A stretch of DNA of 38,360 nucleotides from contig CAZPQN010000023.1 of NCBI GenBank assembly GCA_964588795.1, positions 1 through 38,360 on the forward strand, given 5' to 3'. Numbering within the stretch: position 1 is the stretch's first letter; each line of letters begins with the position of its first letter. Positions 1-7,972 of the stretch are shown here, piece by piece. A program made the position numbers and the translations under genes. The notes beneath the pieces were generated by a model, which did no database searches, was not told where the DNA came from, and saw nothing but the letters and a program-made list of their open reading frames with translations. This DNA is from CAZPQN01 sp964588795. Lineage in GTDB: Bacteria; Fidelibacterota; UBA2242.

Positions 1-53
1 CAATGATATACTTCCCAAGCTGGTCACGAGGGTTCGATTCCCTTCACCCGCTC
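1..53 (+). tRNA. tRNA-Gly(CCC)-like gene, 3' part only
   Basis: The T arm is intact (stem GAGGG/CCCTT around loop TTCGATT, 28-44), followed by the 3' acceptor strand CACCCGC and discriminator T. TTCCCAA at 12-18 fits an anticodon loop with anticodon CCC, and GCTGG at 19-23 would be the 3' side of the anticodon stem. The bases before the loop (TATAC) do not pair with GCTGG; CCAGC would be expected. So either the window cuts an unusual tRNA, or this is only a 3' tRNA fragment joined to other DNA at the anticodon loop. No encoded CCA is seen. The family call rests on the Gly-type CACCCGCT end. Confidence 0.55.
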
Positions 54-80
54 AACGCCCTGAAAAAGAATCTTAAATTT

Positions 81-938
81 TTAGTCTGCTGAAGAAAAGA
101 TCAATACCAATACTACTATAGTACCTGTGCCAACTGCGGCTCCTGTATGAAAAGAATCGTTTCGTTTTTTTTTCGCCACCGTCTTGTAGCCTTCCTGAAA
201 TTTTAACTGATCTTCAATTGAGTACTTGTAGTAATAGTTATAAGGGATTTCGATCTCCATCCCGTTTACAACGGCGTAGCCGAGTCCCCATCCGATTAAT
301 CCTCCTAAAAACCCGCAGGCGAATCCTCCGAATCCAGCATTGGTCACATAATATTTTTCAGCGGTCATTTTTCCGGCGATGAATTTGTCTTGAACTGCCT
401 CCCTGCTCCCGAACGGTTTAACAATTCCTTTTTCAGTTCCCATATCAGTTGCGGATTTTTTAGATTGGTATTGGAGCTTTATCCACTCGGAACAATCCTT
501 ATCTTTTTGTAAGAAATAATTGTATTCACGATCGGATAAGGCGTTCAAGTCTAATTTCTTCAATTTTAAATATTGTTCATCTTGGCAGGGATTATACTGT
601 TCTAATTGTGGGATATTTTTTTCTTCCTCATTTTGTACGGTCTGATTGATAGTGATAGGATTTTGATCCCCTTGATTTTCCCGACATAATACTGCGATGG
701 TTGCCCTATCGTACGATACGCCAGTTATAGAAAGAATTTTTTCTATTTGAGTTGAGATAAATTCTGTAGGCTCGTTTGCCCCGACAATTTTAAAAATGAC
801 TCTATTGGGTTTAAAACCAACCAATGTTCCTTCACTTGACCTACCGTGAACATCGGTGATGGTATCCTGGGCGAATAGTAAAACAACTAAAAACATGATT
901 AGAAAGATCAGTTTGAGATGCACTCTTGAATGAATCAT
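81..938 (-). CDS. Hypothetical secreted or membrane protein with glycine-zipper segment
   Basis: The protein has 285 residues and I do not recognise its family. The start is ATG at 938: a strong ribosome site (GGGAGGCG) lies just upstream, so a GTG 12 bases earlier is unlikely. The N-terminus (IHSRVHLKLIFLIMFLVVLL) is a signal peptide or anchor ending near FAQ. It is followed by a short beta-rich stretch (EGTLVGFKPNRVIFKIVG) of the kind seen in FCB secreted proteins that sense or bind at the envelope. A charged, helical middle follows, then a Gly-rich hydrophobic run (GFGGFACGFLGGLIGWGLGY) resembling a glycine zipper, and a C-terminal hydrophobic helix (TGTIVVLVLIF). It is AT-rich and transcribed away from the lipoprotein at 1210. 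Location in the envelope is inferred; function is unknown. Confidence 0.7.
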   Translation of the reverse strand: MIHSRVHLKLIFLIMFLVVLLFAQDTITDVHGRSSEGTLVGFKPNRVIFKIVGANEPTEFISTQIEKILSITGVSYDRATIAVLCRENQGDQNPITINQTVQNEEEKNIPQLEQYNPCQDEQYLKLKKLDLNALSDREYNYFLQKDKDCSEWIKLQYQSKKSATDMGTEKGIVKPFGSREAVQDKFIAGKMTAEKYYVTNAGFGGFACGFLGGLIGWGLGYAVVNGMEIEIPYNYYYKYSIEDQLKFQEGYKTVAKKKRNDSFHTGAAVGTGTIVVLVLIFSSAD

Positions 939-1051
939 AACGCCTCCCACGAAATTTTAGTGATCATGTCTCATATTGACAGACTTGTTTCTATCAAAAA
1001 TGTCCTGCCTCTTTTCAGTCCTTTTCTTGATTTGGAAGCTATAACAATTTT

Positions 1052-1080
1052 ATTTTACCTGAATTTTAAGTGTAATACAA
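1052..1080 (-). promoter_or_regulatory. Candidate promoter for the 81-938 gene
   Basis: On the minus strand TTGTAT (1075-1080) is followed after 17 bases by TAAAAT (1052-1057). This is a moderate sigma-70-like match, with a weak -35 and a good -10. It would leave a leader of about 107 bases before the ATG at 938. Confidence 0.35.
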
Positions 1081-1126
1081 GTATTTTTTTAATCGAGATT
1101 TACAGAGTGATTGTTGAAAGTAACCC

Positions 1127-1155
1127 TTGAAAATTGGCTGGTGATTGTTTAATAT
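1127..1155 (+). promoter_or_regulatory. Candidate promoter for the 1210 lipoprotein gene
   Basis: TTGAAA (1127-1132), a 17-base spacer and TAATAT (1150-1155) form a good sigma-70-like pair. The inferred start of transcription near 1162 leaves a leader of about 48 bases with the ribosome site GAAAGGA before the ATG at 1210. The 939-1209 gap is therefore a divergent promoter region. Confidence 0.5.
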
Positions 1156-1209
1156 TCTGTAGTTTTACGGAACATCTCTCGAACCTGACAGATCAGAAAG
1201 GATTGCATT

Positions 1210-1890
1210 ATGGGAATTATTGAGAAAAACATCAAATGGTTTTTTAGTGTGATTCTTCTACTTTATGCCGGGTGTTCTCCCTGCTTTAATACACTGCAAA
1301 CTGCCCGGATGTTGCCACCGAAAACCGTCGAGTTTACTCCAAGTGTTTCGTGGTTCTCTGAACTGGATCCGGAATCTCTCTGGTATCAACGCTGTTATGG
1401 CGGCAGGTTAGGCATAGGTCTGACCCCCAAAATCAATTTATATGGACATTACGGAGTAGTTGTATATGGTCTGCAAGACGACGAAAAAAGTCACTATACC
1501 CTCAACATTACCGCTCTGGGCTTAAAACTGGATATGACCAAACCTGCCGATAATAAGACCCGCGGAGCGTTGTATATACCGGTAGGGACTTGTTTTAAAA
1601 AAATTACCGACCGTCTGGATTTGATCGTGATTCAACCGACAATGATTCTGACCCGACCGGTGACAAAAAGGCTGGATCTGTTATTTTCAACCGTATTTTC
1701 CTTCACAAAAATCCAGGGCTCGCATGGAATCGGTAAATTTGCCGCTCAAAATATCGGTTTGGATGTCAACCTGTTTGTCAAGGGCTTGAGTTTGCGACCG
1801 GAAATCGGCATAGGGGTCGCCGAAGGTGGAGGTAAAGCCTGGCAGTATAGTATTGCTCTTTCCTATGCTCCTTCTGGTTATATTAAATAG
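1210..1890 (+). CDS. Predicted outer-membrane lipoprotein, beta-rich
   Basis: The protein has 226 residues and its family is not recognised. The start ATG is preceded by GAAAGGA. The N-terminal signal ends in a lipobox-like LLYAGC, with Cys22 as the likely lipidated residue. After it come alternating hydrophobic/polar strands with many aromatic ends (VEFTPSVSWF, RLGIGLTPKINLYGHYG, LRPEIGIGVAEGG, YSIALSYAPSG). This resembles small outer-membrane barrel or barrel-like proteins, where strand pairs such as 'RLGIGLTPKINLYGHYGV' describe bilayer-crossing strands. It stands alone with its own promoter. The lipoprotein call is solid; the barrel call is inference from the strand pattern. Confidence 0.65.
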   Translation: MGIIEKNIKWFFSVILLLYAGCSPCFNTLQTARMLPPKTVEFTPSVSWFSELDPESLWYQRCYGGRLGIGLTPKINLYGHYGVVVYGLQDDEKSHYTLNITALGLKLDMTKPADNKTRGALYIPVGTCFKKITDRLDLIVIQPTMILTRPVTKRLDLLFSTVFSFTKIQGSHGIGKFAAQNIGLDVNLFVKGLSLRPEIGIGVAEGGGKAWQYSIALSYAPSGYIK

Positions 1891-2088
1891 GTGATTTTTT
1901 ATCAGAATCCGTAAGGATTCAGTGAGTAAACGAAACGAAAATGACGATTGCTCGATTCCTGCCTGAAATACCTCGGCACCGACGTCTATCAATCCCACAC
2001 CGCCCACAAAGCCAGTTGAACGCCAGCAACGACCCAACTTAGCATTATGTTTGCAGAACAATCAGGGACACAGTAAATTAAAAACAGA

Positions 2089-2994
2089 ATGCAGTGGTTT
2101 TTGATGAGGATAAAACATTCACTGAAGTATAGTCGGATTGCTCTGCCGACTTTCCTTTTACTTGGGTTGATGGCGTGTATCCTCGATTATGACAAAGGAG
2201 AAGGGAACGATTTTATTTTTCCGCTGGCTGTGGGCAACGTCTGGCATTATCAGCGTAGTTTCCAGCAATTCTATTATTCTGTCGACAATACGACACGAGT
2301 TTACACCGATACGGTGACCTTGACCTCCGAAGTAACAGTCGCGATAACTGAAGAGGCAGTGCTCGACGGACAAGCAGACCTCGTCCGGATGGTCGCCACC
2401 GAAAAATACGGTAGCACGTTCGGGGAAGCAGCGCATCTGTACCGCAACGAGTTGGATGGTTTGTATATGTATGCTTACTTAATCGGTGGCGGGCCGACAG
2501 TAATGCCCAAAATGAACCCGCAAAAGCAAATTCTTTGCAAAGGCCGGCGCTTTTCGGGCTATGCCGAGTTATCGGCATATTTACAGGAAGGTTGGCCATT
2601 ATTGTCTCTCCTGGATGATTCGCTGATGCGCGAAGAGCCACCCAGGAAAGTCCTGCACTATCCCCTGAAAGTCGGAAAGCGCTGGACCTACCGCGCGACA
2701 GGACAGCCTTTTCGGATGGACAAATTCATCGCCAAACGGAGCGTTCTGGAAGTTGGATGCGGGCAGTTCGATTGCTTCTCCATCAAGTTTATCTACGACC
2801 TGAATAATGATGGCCGGTGGGAGAATGACATCTGGATCACCGATTATATCAGTCGGGAAGGATTGGTAAGGCGCGAGATCACGGTCCTGAACCTGACCGA
2901 GACTGACATCAACAATCCCGCCGGCACCGGTCGCAAGTTGGATGCCTTTGATACTTTCACATTGACGGATTATTCGATCAATGCGCCGAGATAA
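2089..2994 (+). CDS. Predicted lipoprotein of unknown function
   Basis: The protein has 301 residues. A type II signal peptide ends in the lipobox GLMAC (Cys30 counted from ATG 2089). A second ATG at 2104 would give a shorter, equally good signal, and neither start has a clear ribosome site. The mature part contains two similar motifs, FPLAVGNVWHYQR near residue 44 and YPLKVGKRWTYRA near residue 195. These suggest a duplicated beta domain of the 'xPLxVGxxWxY' type seen in secreted proteins of FCB and candidate-phylum bacteria. An Asp/Asn-rich loop (DLNNDGRWEND) could bind calcium. No enzyme motif is visible. Surface or periplasmic location is inferred from the lipobox. Confidence 0.65.
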   Translation: MQWFLMRIKHSLKYSRIALPTFLLLGLMACILDYDKGEGNDFIFPLAVGNVWHYQRSFQQFYYSVDNTTRVYTDTVTLTSEVTVAITEEAVLDGQADLVRMVATEKYGSTFGEAAHLYRNELDGLYMYAYLIGGGPTVMPKMNPQKQILCKGRRFSGYAELSAYLQEGWPLLSLLDDSLMREEPPRKVLHYPLKVGKRWTYRATGQPFRMDKFIAKRSVLEVGCGQFDCFSIKFIYDLNNDGRWENDIWITDYISREGLVRREITVLNLTETDINNPAGTGRKLDAFDTFTLTDYSINAPR

Positions 2995-3042
2995 ACCCTC
3001 AGTGAGTCAATGTAAAACGCTCTTTTTCGGGAGGAAATCATC

Positions 3043-3756
3043 ATGCGTGGCAAACTAACCGAATGGATTTTGCGAATGGCAATAGGCTTGGGGTTGCTTA
3101 TTGCCGTCGCCTGCGACAGGGATGACGATGATCAGAAGAAAAATGACGAAATCTACGATATCGAGACGCACGGCATTCCGCAATTGGTGCAGTGCGACTA
3201 TGTCGAGCTGGCCAAAATTCAGCGCATCTCGAAATTTCGCTCCGCTGAAGGCCATGACTACTCCGATGAATTTGAAACCTGCCGGAGCATGAAACATTAT
3301 TATCAGCCGATTGACACGGTGAACTGGTCGGCGATTAAAATCTTTTCGCCGGTGGACGGGATGGTAATCAGGGCCGAACAGGAATGGGCAGGAACGCGGG
3401 TGCAGATCAAGTCCGACGACAATCCCGCCTTCCATTTTATCATTTTCCATGTCAATCTCAGCCATTCACTCAAGTTCGGCGATCACGTCCGGGCTGGTCA
3501 GCAACTCGGGACGCACATTGGCTACGAAACCTGGTCTGATATTGCCGTTGGGGTGACTACTCCCCTGGGCTGGAAGCTGATTTCATATTTTGAAGTCATG
3601 CCGGATGGCATCTTCCAAAACTACCTTGGTCGGGGGTTGACGGCGCGAAGTGACGTAATTATTACCAAAGACGCCCGCGACGCCGATCCGTTGACCTGCA
3701 ACGGTGATGCATTTGTTAACCAGGGACAACTCGAAAACTGGGTGGTGCTGAATTAG
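3043..3756 (+). CDS. M23-like (lysostaphin-fold) lipoprotein, probably not an active peptidase
   Basis: The protein has 237 residues. The start is fixed by a strong GGGAGGA ribosome site. A signal peptide ends in VAC (Cys24), followed by an acidic linker. The region from about residue 68 to 185 resembles the M23 fold: HDYSD (71-75) matches the HxxxD metal motif, FSPVDGMVI (101-109) matches the usual 'a.GTV' strand, and FHVNLSH plus FGDHVRAGQQLGTHIG matches the typical 'HLS...v.kGd.V..Gq.iG..G' stretch. The final HxH motif of M23 peptidases appears to be replaced by SDIAVG (165-170), so two metal/catalytic histidines are missing. It lies 48 bases downstream of the previous lipoprotein and probably shares its transcript. 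A binding or structural role is more likely than peptidoglycan cleavage; this is inference. Confidence 0.6.
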   Translation: MRGKLTEWILRMAIGLGLLIAVACDRDDDDQKKNDEIYDIETHGIPQLVQCDYVELAKIQRISKFRSAEGHDYSDEFETCRSMKHYYQPIDTVNWSAIKIFSPVDGMVIRAEQEWAGTRVQIKSDDNPAFHFIIFHVNLSHSLKFGDHVRAGQQLGTHIGYETWSDIAVGVTTPLGWKLISYFEVMPDGIFQNYLGRGLTARSDVIITKDARDADPLTCNGDAFVNQGQLENWVVLN

Positions 3757-3820
3757 CAGAGAACGCGCAGCCCCCTGCAGTGTTTATGGGACAGTTTACC
3801 TGTTGATAGCCTTTGATGAG

Positions 3821-3894
3821 TACCCCGAGCAGGACTCGAACCTGCAACCCTCTGCTTAGAAGGCAGATGCTCTATCCACTTGAGCTATCGGGGC
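3821..3894 (-). tRNA. tRNA-Arg(TCT)
   Basis: A 74-base cloverleaf on the minus strand. The acceptor stem is GCCCCGA paired with TCGGGGT (one G-T at the end), with discriminator A. The anticodon stem TCTGC/GCAGA encloses loop CTTCTAA, giving anticodon TCT, which reads AGA. The T loop TTCGAGT is canonical. No CCA is encoded. It lies 42 bases downstream of tRNA-Pro and is probably co-transcribed with it. Confidence 0.95.
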
Positions 3895-3936
3895 ACGGTG
3901 GTAATGATCAAAGCGGCTTTCAAAAAGCACTCCCAG

Positions 3937-4012
3937 TCGGGGTGGCGGGATTCGAACCTGCGGCCTCCTGCTCCCAAAGCAGGCGCGCTAAACCGGACTG
4001 CGCTACACCCCG
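3937..4012 (-). tRNA. tRNA-Pro(TGG)
   Basis: A 76-base cloverleaf on the minus strand with the proline-type acceptor CGGGGTG/CACCCCG and discriminator A. The anticodon stem CCTGC/GCAGG encloses TTTGGGA, giving anticodon TGG. The T stem GCAGG/CCCGC carries one A-C mismatch around loop TTCGAAT. No CCA is encoded, consistent with the CCA-adding enzyme gene at 29141. Confidence 0.95.
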
Positions 4013-4055
4013 TTTGCATCGGCTGTTCTGATTTTAAAAACCAGGCGAAATTTGG

Positions 4056-4083
4056 ACATTATGCACGAGAAAATCAAGGTCAA
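4056..4083 (-). promoter_or_regulatory. Candidate promoter for the tRNA-Pro/tRNA-Arg pair
   Basis: On the minus strand TTGACC (4078-4083) is followed after 16 bases by TAATGT (4056-4061), about 45 bases upstream of tRNA-Pro. The spacing and -35 are good and the -10 is imperfect. Confidence 0.4.
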
Positions 4084-4097
4084 ATCCCACTTTGAAT

Positions 4098-4126
4098 TTG
4101 CCAAAATTGGAAAATTGTGATATTTT
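4098..4126 (+). promoter_or_regulatory. Candidate promoter for the glmM-like gene
   Basis: TTGCCA (4098-4103), 17 bases, TATTTT (4121-4126). It would start transcription about 95 bases before the ATG at 4228, divergently from the tRNA promoter. Confidence 0.35.
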
Positions 4127-4227
4127 AAGTCGTATGCAGGAGCTTCCGATACAAAACGAATTTGCGCATGGCTCGTCACTCAGGCTCCATTTTCATTTGG
4201 ACGTTCGATTTAACCAAACGGGTAAAA

Positions 4228-5583
4228 ATGCTGATTGAAAGCCTGTCCGGAGTACGCGGGTTCGACACCGATTTGACGGAGGATTTGATCACCGGTTACG
4301 CCTGGGCATTGCAGGAATTGTGCAACTGTCGAAGCGTCGTGATCGGCAGGGATTCACGGACGAGCGGCGAAAAAATCAAAGACCATTTTGTGACAGCCAT
4401 GACTGATGTCGGAGTCACGGTGGTTGATTTGGGATTGAGCACTACTCCAACCGTGCAACACGCCGTCGTCCATCACCGGGCTGATGCCGGAGTGGTCATT
4501 ACCGCCAGCCATAATCCCCTGCCGTGGAACGGGATCAAACTATTAGGGCGCGACGGAATGTTCGTCAGCCCGGCCGAGATGCGTTGGCTACAGGAGCGAA
4601 GGCATGTCGTGCTCGGTGCGCCATACGCTTCCCGGATTGAAAAGGGGCGTCGCATCCATTATTCCCAAGCCGATGCGGATCATATCGAATTGGTTTTAAA
4701 AATACCCTATCTTGACCGCAACCTTATCCAGCGACGTAACTTCAAAGTCGTCACCGATACCGTGAATGGCGCGGCATCGCGGATCATTCCGCAATTACTG
4801 ACGCAGTTGGGTTGCCGGGTAGTGGCACTGAATGACGATCCACTTTTACCGTTTCCGCATACCCCGGAGCCCCTGCCGGAAAATTTGAAACAGCTCTGTG
4901 CCGCCGTCAAGGCAGAAGGCGCCGACTTGGGTTTGGCCATTGATCCCGATGGCGACCGACTGGCGATTATTGCCGACGACGGATTGCCAATTTCGGAAGA
5001 GTACACTCTGGTATTGGCCGAAAAGCTCGTTCTGTCAAAATCAACAGCCGAGCGGAGAATCGTCGTGACGAATCTCTCGACAACTTTAGCGGTGGATGAC
5101 GTCGCCCGCCAATTTGATGCCCAGGTGATACGTACCCCGATCGGTGAAATCAACGTCGCCCGGCGGATGCAGGAAGTCGGCGCCGTAATCGGCGGGGAGG
5201 GCAATGGCGGAGTGATTTTGCCCGAGGCGCATCTGGGGCGGGACTCGCTGGTTGGGACGGCGCTGATTTTACAATTGCTCAGTGCAGAAAACTGTCCGCT
5301 GTCGGCATTGATGAAGCGCTTACCACACTATATTATGGTCAAGCAAAAAGCCCCGCGCGGTGAACTGCGGCTCGAGACTCTGATTGAACGATTGAAAGCC
5401 CTTGCTCCTGACGCCATGGTCGATACCGAAGACGGAATCAAATTCACCTGGCCGGATCGCTGGGTGCATGTGCGCTCGTCCAATACCGAACCAATCGTGC
5501 GGGTATACGCCGAAGCGCCGACCGAAAAGGACGCCCGGACGCTCGCCGACCGCTACATTCGATTTTTTCAAAATTTGACTTAA
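4228..5583 (+). CDS. glmM: Phosphohexomutase, GlmM-like (phosphoglucosamine mutase / phosphomannomutase family)
   Basis: The protein has 451 residues, the usual size for the alpha-D-phosphohexomutase family. All four signature sites are present: the phosphoserine loop TASHNP (92-97, Ser94), the magnesium loop DPDGDR (239-244), the sugar-specificity loop GGEGNGG (322-328) and the phosphate-binding RSSNTEP (416-422). These enzymes move a phosphate between C6 and C1 of a hexose; GlmM makes glucosamine-1-phosphate for UDP-GlcNAc and cell-wall synthesis. The GEGNGG loop fits GlmM-type substrates, but phosphomannomutase or phosphoglucomutase activity cannot be excluded. ATG 4228 begins the conserved MLIESLSGVRG; an in-frame ATG 66 bases upstream adds residues unlike the family. 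It is followed after 14 bases by deoC. Confidence 0.85.
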   Translation: MLIESLSGVRGFDTDLTEDLITGYAWALQELCNCRSVVIGRDSRTSGEKIKDHFVTAMTDVGVTVVDLGLSTTPTVQHAVVHHRADAGVVITASHNPLPWNGIKLLGRDGMFVSPAEMRWLQERRHVVLGAPYASRIEKGRRIHYSQADADHIELVLKIPYLDRNLIQRRNFKVVTDTVNGAASRIIPQLLTQLGCRVVALNDDPLLPFPHTPEPLPENLKQLCAAVKAEGADLGLAIDPDGDRLAIIADDGLPISEEYTLVLAEKLVLSKSTAERRIVVTNLSTTLAVDDVARQFDAQVIRTPIGEINVARRMQEVGAVIGGEGNGGVILPEAHLGRDSLVGTALILQLLSAENCPLSALMKRLPHYIMVKQKAPRGELRLETLIERLKALAPDAMVDTEDGIKFTWPDRWVHVRSSNTEPIVRVYAEAPTEKDARTLADRYIRFFQNLT

Positions 5584-5597
5584 ATCTGGAAGGAATT

Positions 5598-6326
5598 ATG
5601 ATGCCTGAAACTCCTCCTTTTAAAAAATTTCAACCCGGCGACGCGATCGCCGCTTTTATTGATCACACCTTACTCAAACCGACCGCTACCCCGGAGCAAA
5701 TCGAAAAATTGTGTGCTGAAGCGGAACAATTTCAATTCGCCGCGGTTTGCGTCAATCCCGTTTATGTGCCTTTGGCCGTCAATAAATTGAAACATACCGC
5801 GATTCCGGTTGCCAGTGTCATTGGTTTTCCATTAGGTGCCAATGCGACGATGCTAAAGGCGGCGGAAGCCCGGCAAGCCCTCGCTGATGGCGCTTCTGAA
5901 TTTGATATGGTAATCAACTTGGGTTACCTCAAAGCCGGAGCGAATCAATTAATTATTCAGGATATTGCCGCCGTTGTACACGCGGTCGGGGATAAGGTGG
6001 TCAAGGTGATCATCGAGACCTGTCTGCTGACGGAGGAAGAAAAGAAGCGGGCATGCGAGCTGGCCCGGCAGGCCGGCGCGCAATTTGTCAAGACTTCGAC
6101 CGGTTTCAGTACGGGTGGTGCGACTGTCGAGGACGTGCGCCTGATGCGGCAAGTGGTGGGTGAGACAATGGGCGTGAAAGCTGCTGGCGGGATCCGGACT
6201 TTGGCTGATGCCTTGAGTATGCTGAATGCCGGTGCCAACCGCCTGGGTACGAGTGCCGGGGTTCAGATTGTCCGGGAAAGTCGGATGCAGGAATCTGCAC
6301 CTCAGTCGGCGCCAGTGGATTACTGA
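5598..6326 (+). CDS. deoC: Deoxyribose-phosphate aldolase
   Basis: The protein has 242 residues and cleaves 2-deoxyribose-5-phosphate to glyceraldehyde-3-phosphate and acetaldehyde in deoxynucleoside catabolism (cytoplasm). It is a TIM-barrel class I aldolase. The family start IDHTLLKPTATPEQI is clear, the Schiff-base lysine is Lys165 in FVKTSTGF, the partner Asp103 is in EFDMVINLG, and Lys194 is in VKAAGGIRT. The ribosome site GGAAGGA precedes two adjacent ATG codons (5598 and 5601), so the first residue is uncertain by one. It is 14 bases behind the glmM-like gene and probably in one operon with it. Its stop overlaps the convergent gene's stop by 7 bases. Confidence 0.95.
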   Translation: MMPETPPFKKFQPGDAIAAFIDHTLLKPTATPEQIEKLCAEAEQFQFAAVCVNPVYVPLAVNKLKHTAIPVASVIGFPLGANATMLKAAEARQALADGASEFDMVINLGYLKAGANQLIIQDIAAVVHAVGDKVVKVIIETCLLTEEEKKRACELARQAGAQFVKTSTGFSTGGATVEDVRLMRQVVGETMGVKAAGGIRTLADALSMLNAGANRLGTSAGVQIVRESRMQESAPQSAPVDY

Positions 6327-7972
6327 GCGCGCTTTTGGCGCTGACGGAAAAATTTTAGGAATTGTCGGCAGTCCGGGTCGCGACCGGTGAACAGGCTGGC
6401 GGCGGCGATCAGATCCGCTACATTTTCGTCGAGCAAATTAAGCAGGGCGGCATCCAGCCCGGCACCAATCGCCTGCACGAGAAAAGTATTATGCACTAAG
6501 GCGCGTTCCGGCAAGCCGAATGATGTGTTGCTCACGCCGAGCGAAACCGGCAAGTCAAACTTGCTTTTTATCTGCCGGATGGTTTCCAGCACTGCGGGGC
6601 CGGAAGCTGCATCAGTGGCGATAGCCAAGGCGGCGGGATCAATCAGGAGATTGGTCAGGGGAATGCCATAATCATGACAAGCGGCGATTATGGTTTGGGT
6701 CATTGTCAGCCTTTCATCCACGGTGGTGGGCAGGGTGTCCCCGATACAAAGCCCGATGACCGCCGCACCATACTTTTTAACGAGCGGCAGAAATTCCTGC
6801 AGGCGGGAAGGTTTGGCATTGACACTGTTGACCAGTGCTTTTCCGCACCAGTTTTTCAATCCCGCTTCAATGACGGCGGGTGAAGCGCTGTCAAGGCAAA
6901 GCGGAATTGTCAGCTGTTGCTGGAGTAATCGGACGGCTTTGGTCATCATCAGCGGTTCATCTACGAGCGGCGCACCGACATTGACATCAAGCAGATCGGC
7001 GGCGTGTTCGCTTTGACTTTGTGCATCCCGCAGAACCGTCTCCAGTCGTCCTGCGGTCAGTTCGCGTGCCAGCGTCTGTCGTCCAGTGGGATTGATCCGC
7101 TCGCCGATTTTGACGAATGGCAAATGCGCACCGATGGCGATAACCCGGTTAGGTGAAGCCACCCGCAATGGAAACGCCTGTTGATGCGGAAACGGTCGGC
7201 ATGTGGCGGACATTTTTTTCCAGATTTTCAAAGTCGGAGCATCGTTTGCTGATTCGCACCCGACTATGGCGACGTCTCCTTGAAAAAAGGGCTGGAGAGC
7301 GTTCGAGGATGCATCTTTCACCGACTTCAGACGCACTGCCAGCGGCAAATTGGTGGTGGAACGCAAGACAGCCAACGCATCCAGGCATTGATCGGGCGTT
7401 CCGGAAAATCCAATCAGATCTACGTCCAGACTTTCGAACATCACGGCTTGCGCGGAAAGCTCCGCGTTAAAATCTGTGTTGAACACTAACAGCGGCACTT
7501 TCCCGCGTATAGAGTTCGCCGCGATGATCGCTGCCCGCAGGGTTGGCAGGTCTGGTATCTCTTCAATTATCAGCAGGTCGACGCCGCAGGCCACCAATAA
7601 CCGCGCTTGCTCCTGATAATTGGCATACTGCTCGTTAAAATCCCATTTTGCGTCGGTAAAATCAGCGGATTTCGGGCCGCCGATGGTGGCGGCGACCAAA
7701 CCTGCATCTCCCGCGACCCGTCGCGCCAGTGCGATCGCTGTCGTGTTTATTTTTTCAATATCGCCAACTGCCTGATGAGATTGCAACCCGAGACGATCAG
7801 CGCCCAGCGTATTAGCGGTAATTATATCCGCGCCGGCTTGCCGGAAAACATGATGAAATTGCTTTATCTCCTCCGGATGGGCAAGGTTTGAAATAGGCGA
7901 AATTTGGTTGTCCGGTTTAATAACTCCGTCGAGAAGCAGGATTTGTTTGGCGATTTTGTGCCTGATGTCCAT
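6320..7972 (-). CDS. Methionine-synthase-like protein: homocysteine S-methyltransferase-type domain plus pterin-binding domain
   Basis: The protein has 550 residues. Residues about 1-250 form a homocysteine-methyltransferase-like barrel (LLLDGVIKP, AGADIITANTLGA, EEIPDLPTLRAAI). Residues about 285-550 form a pterin-binding (DHPS/MetH) barrel with IGERINPTG (289-297) and DLLDVNVGAP (328-335). The cobalamin-binding and activation domains of full MetH are absent. The zinc site also looks broken: the usual N-C motif is GFSG (188-191) and the usual GGCC is VGCE (237-240), leaving one of three cysteines. The pterin half may instead work as a methyltetrahydrofolate:corrinoid methyltransferase. ATG 7972 is chosen because GAGG lies 6 bases upstream; an in-frame TTG at 7990 would put that site inside the gene. 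Confidence 0.8.
   Translation of the reverse strand: MDIRHKIAKQILLLDGVIKPDNQISPISNLAHPEEIKQFHHVFRQAGADIITANTLGADRLGLQSHQAVGDIEKINTTAIALARRVAGDAGLVAATIGGPKSADFTDAKWDFNEQYANYQEQARLLVACGVDLLIIEEIPDLPTLRAAIIAANSIRGKVPLLVFNTDFNAELSAQAVMFESLDVDLIGFSGTPDQCLDALAVLRSTTNLPLAVRLKSVKDASSNALQPFFQGDVAIVGCESANDAPTLKIWKKMSATCRPFPHQQAFPLRVASPNRVIAIGAHLPFVKIGERINPTGRQTLARELTAGRLETVLRDAQSQSEHAADLLDVNVGAPLVDEPLMMTKAVRLLQQQLTIPLCLDSASPAVIEAGLKNWCGKALVNSVNAKPSRLQEFLPLVKKYGAAVIGLCIGDTLPTTVDERLTMTQTIIAACHDYGIPLTNLLIDPAALAIATDAASGPAVLETIRQIKSKFDLPVSLGVSNTSFGLPERALVHNTFLVQAIGAGLDAALLNLLDENVADLIAAASLFTGRDPDCRQFLKFFRQRQKRAQ

Noticed and set aside
930..1130. Short open frame in the divergent gap
   Set aside because: It crosses the start and the promoter of the minus-strand gene, lacks a ribosome site and resembles no protein.
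1905..1920. Perfect hairpin GAATCC-GTAA-GGATTC after the 1210 gene
   Set aside because: Only six pairs and no T-run on either strand; may be chance, so not called a terminator.
1687..2061. Open frame of 124 codons on the minus strand
   Set aside because: It mostly overlaps the lipoprotein gene on the other strand, has no ribosome site and no protein-like pattern.
3813..4095. Short open frames over the two tRNA genes
   Set aside because: They translate tRNA sequence; the tRNA cloverleaves explain the DNA fully.
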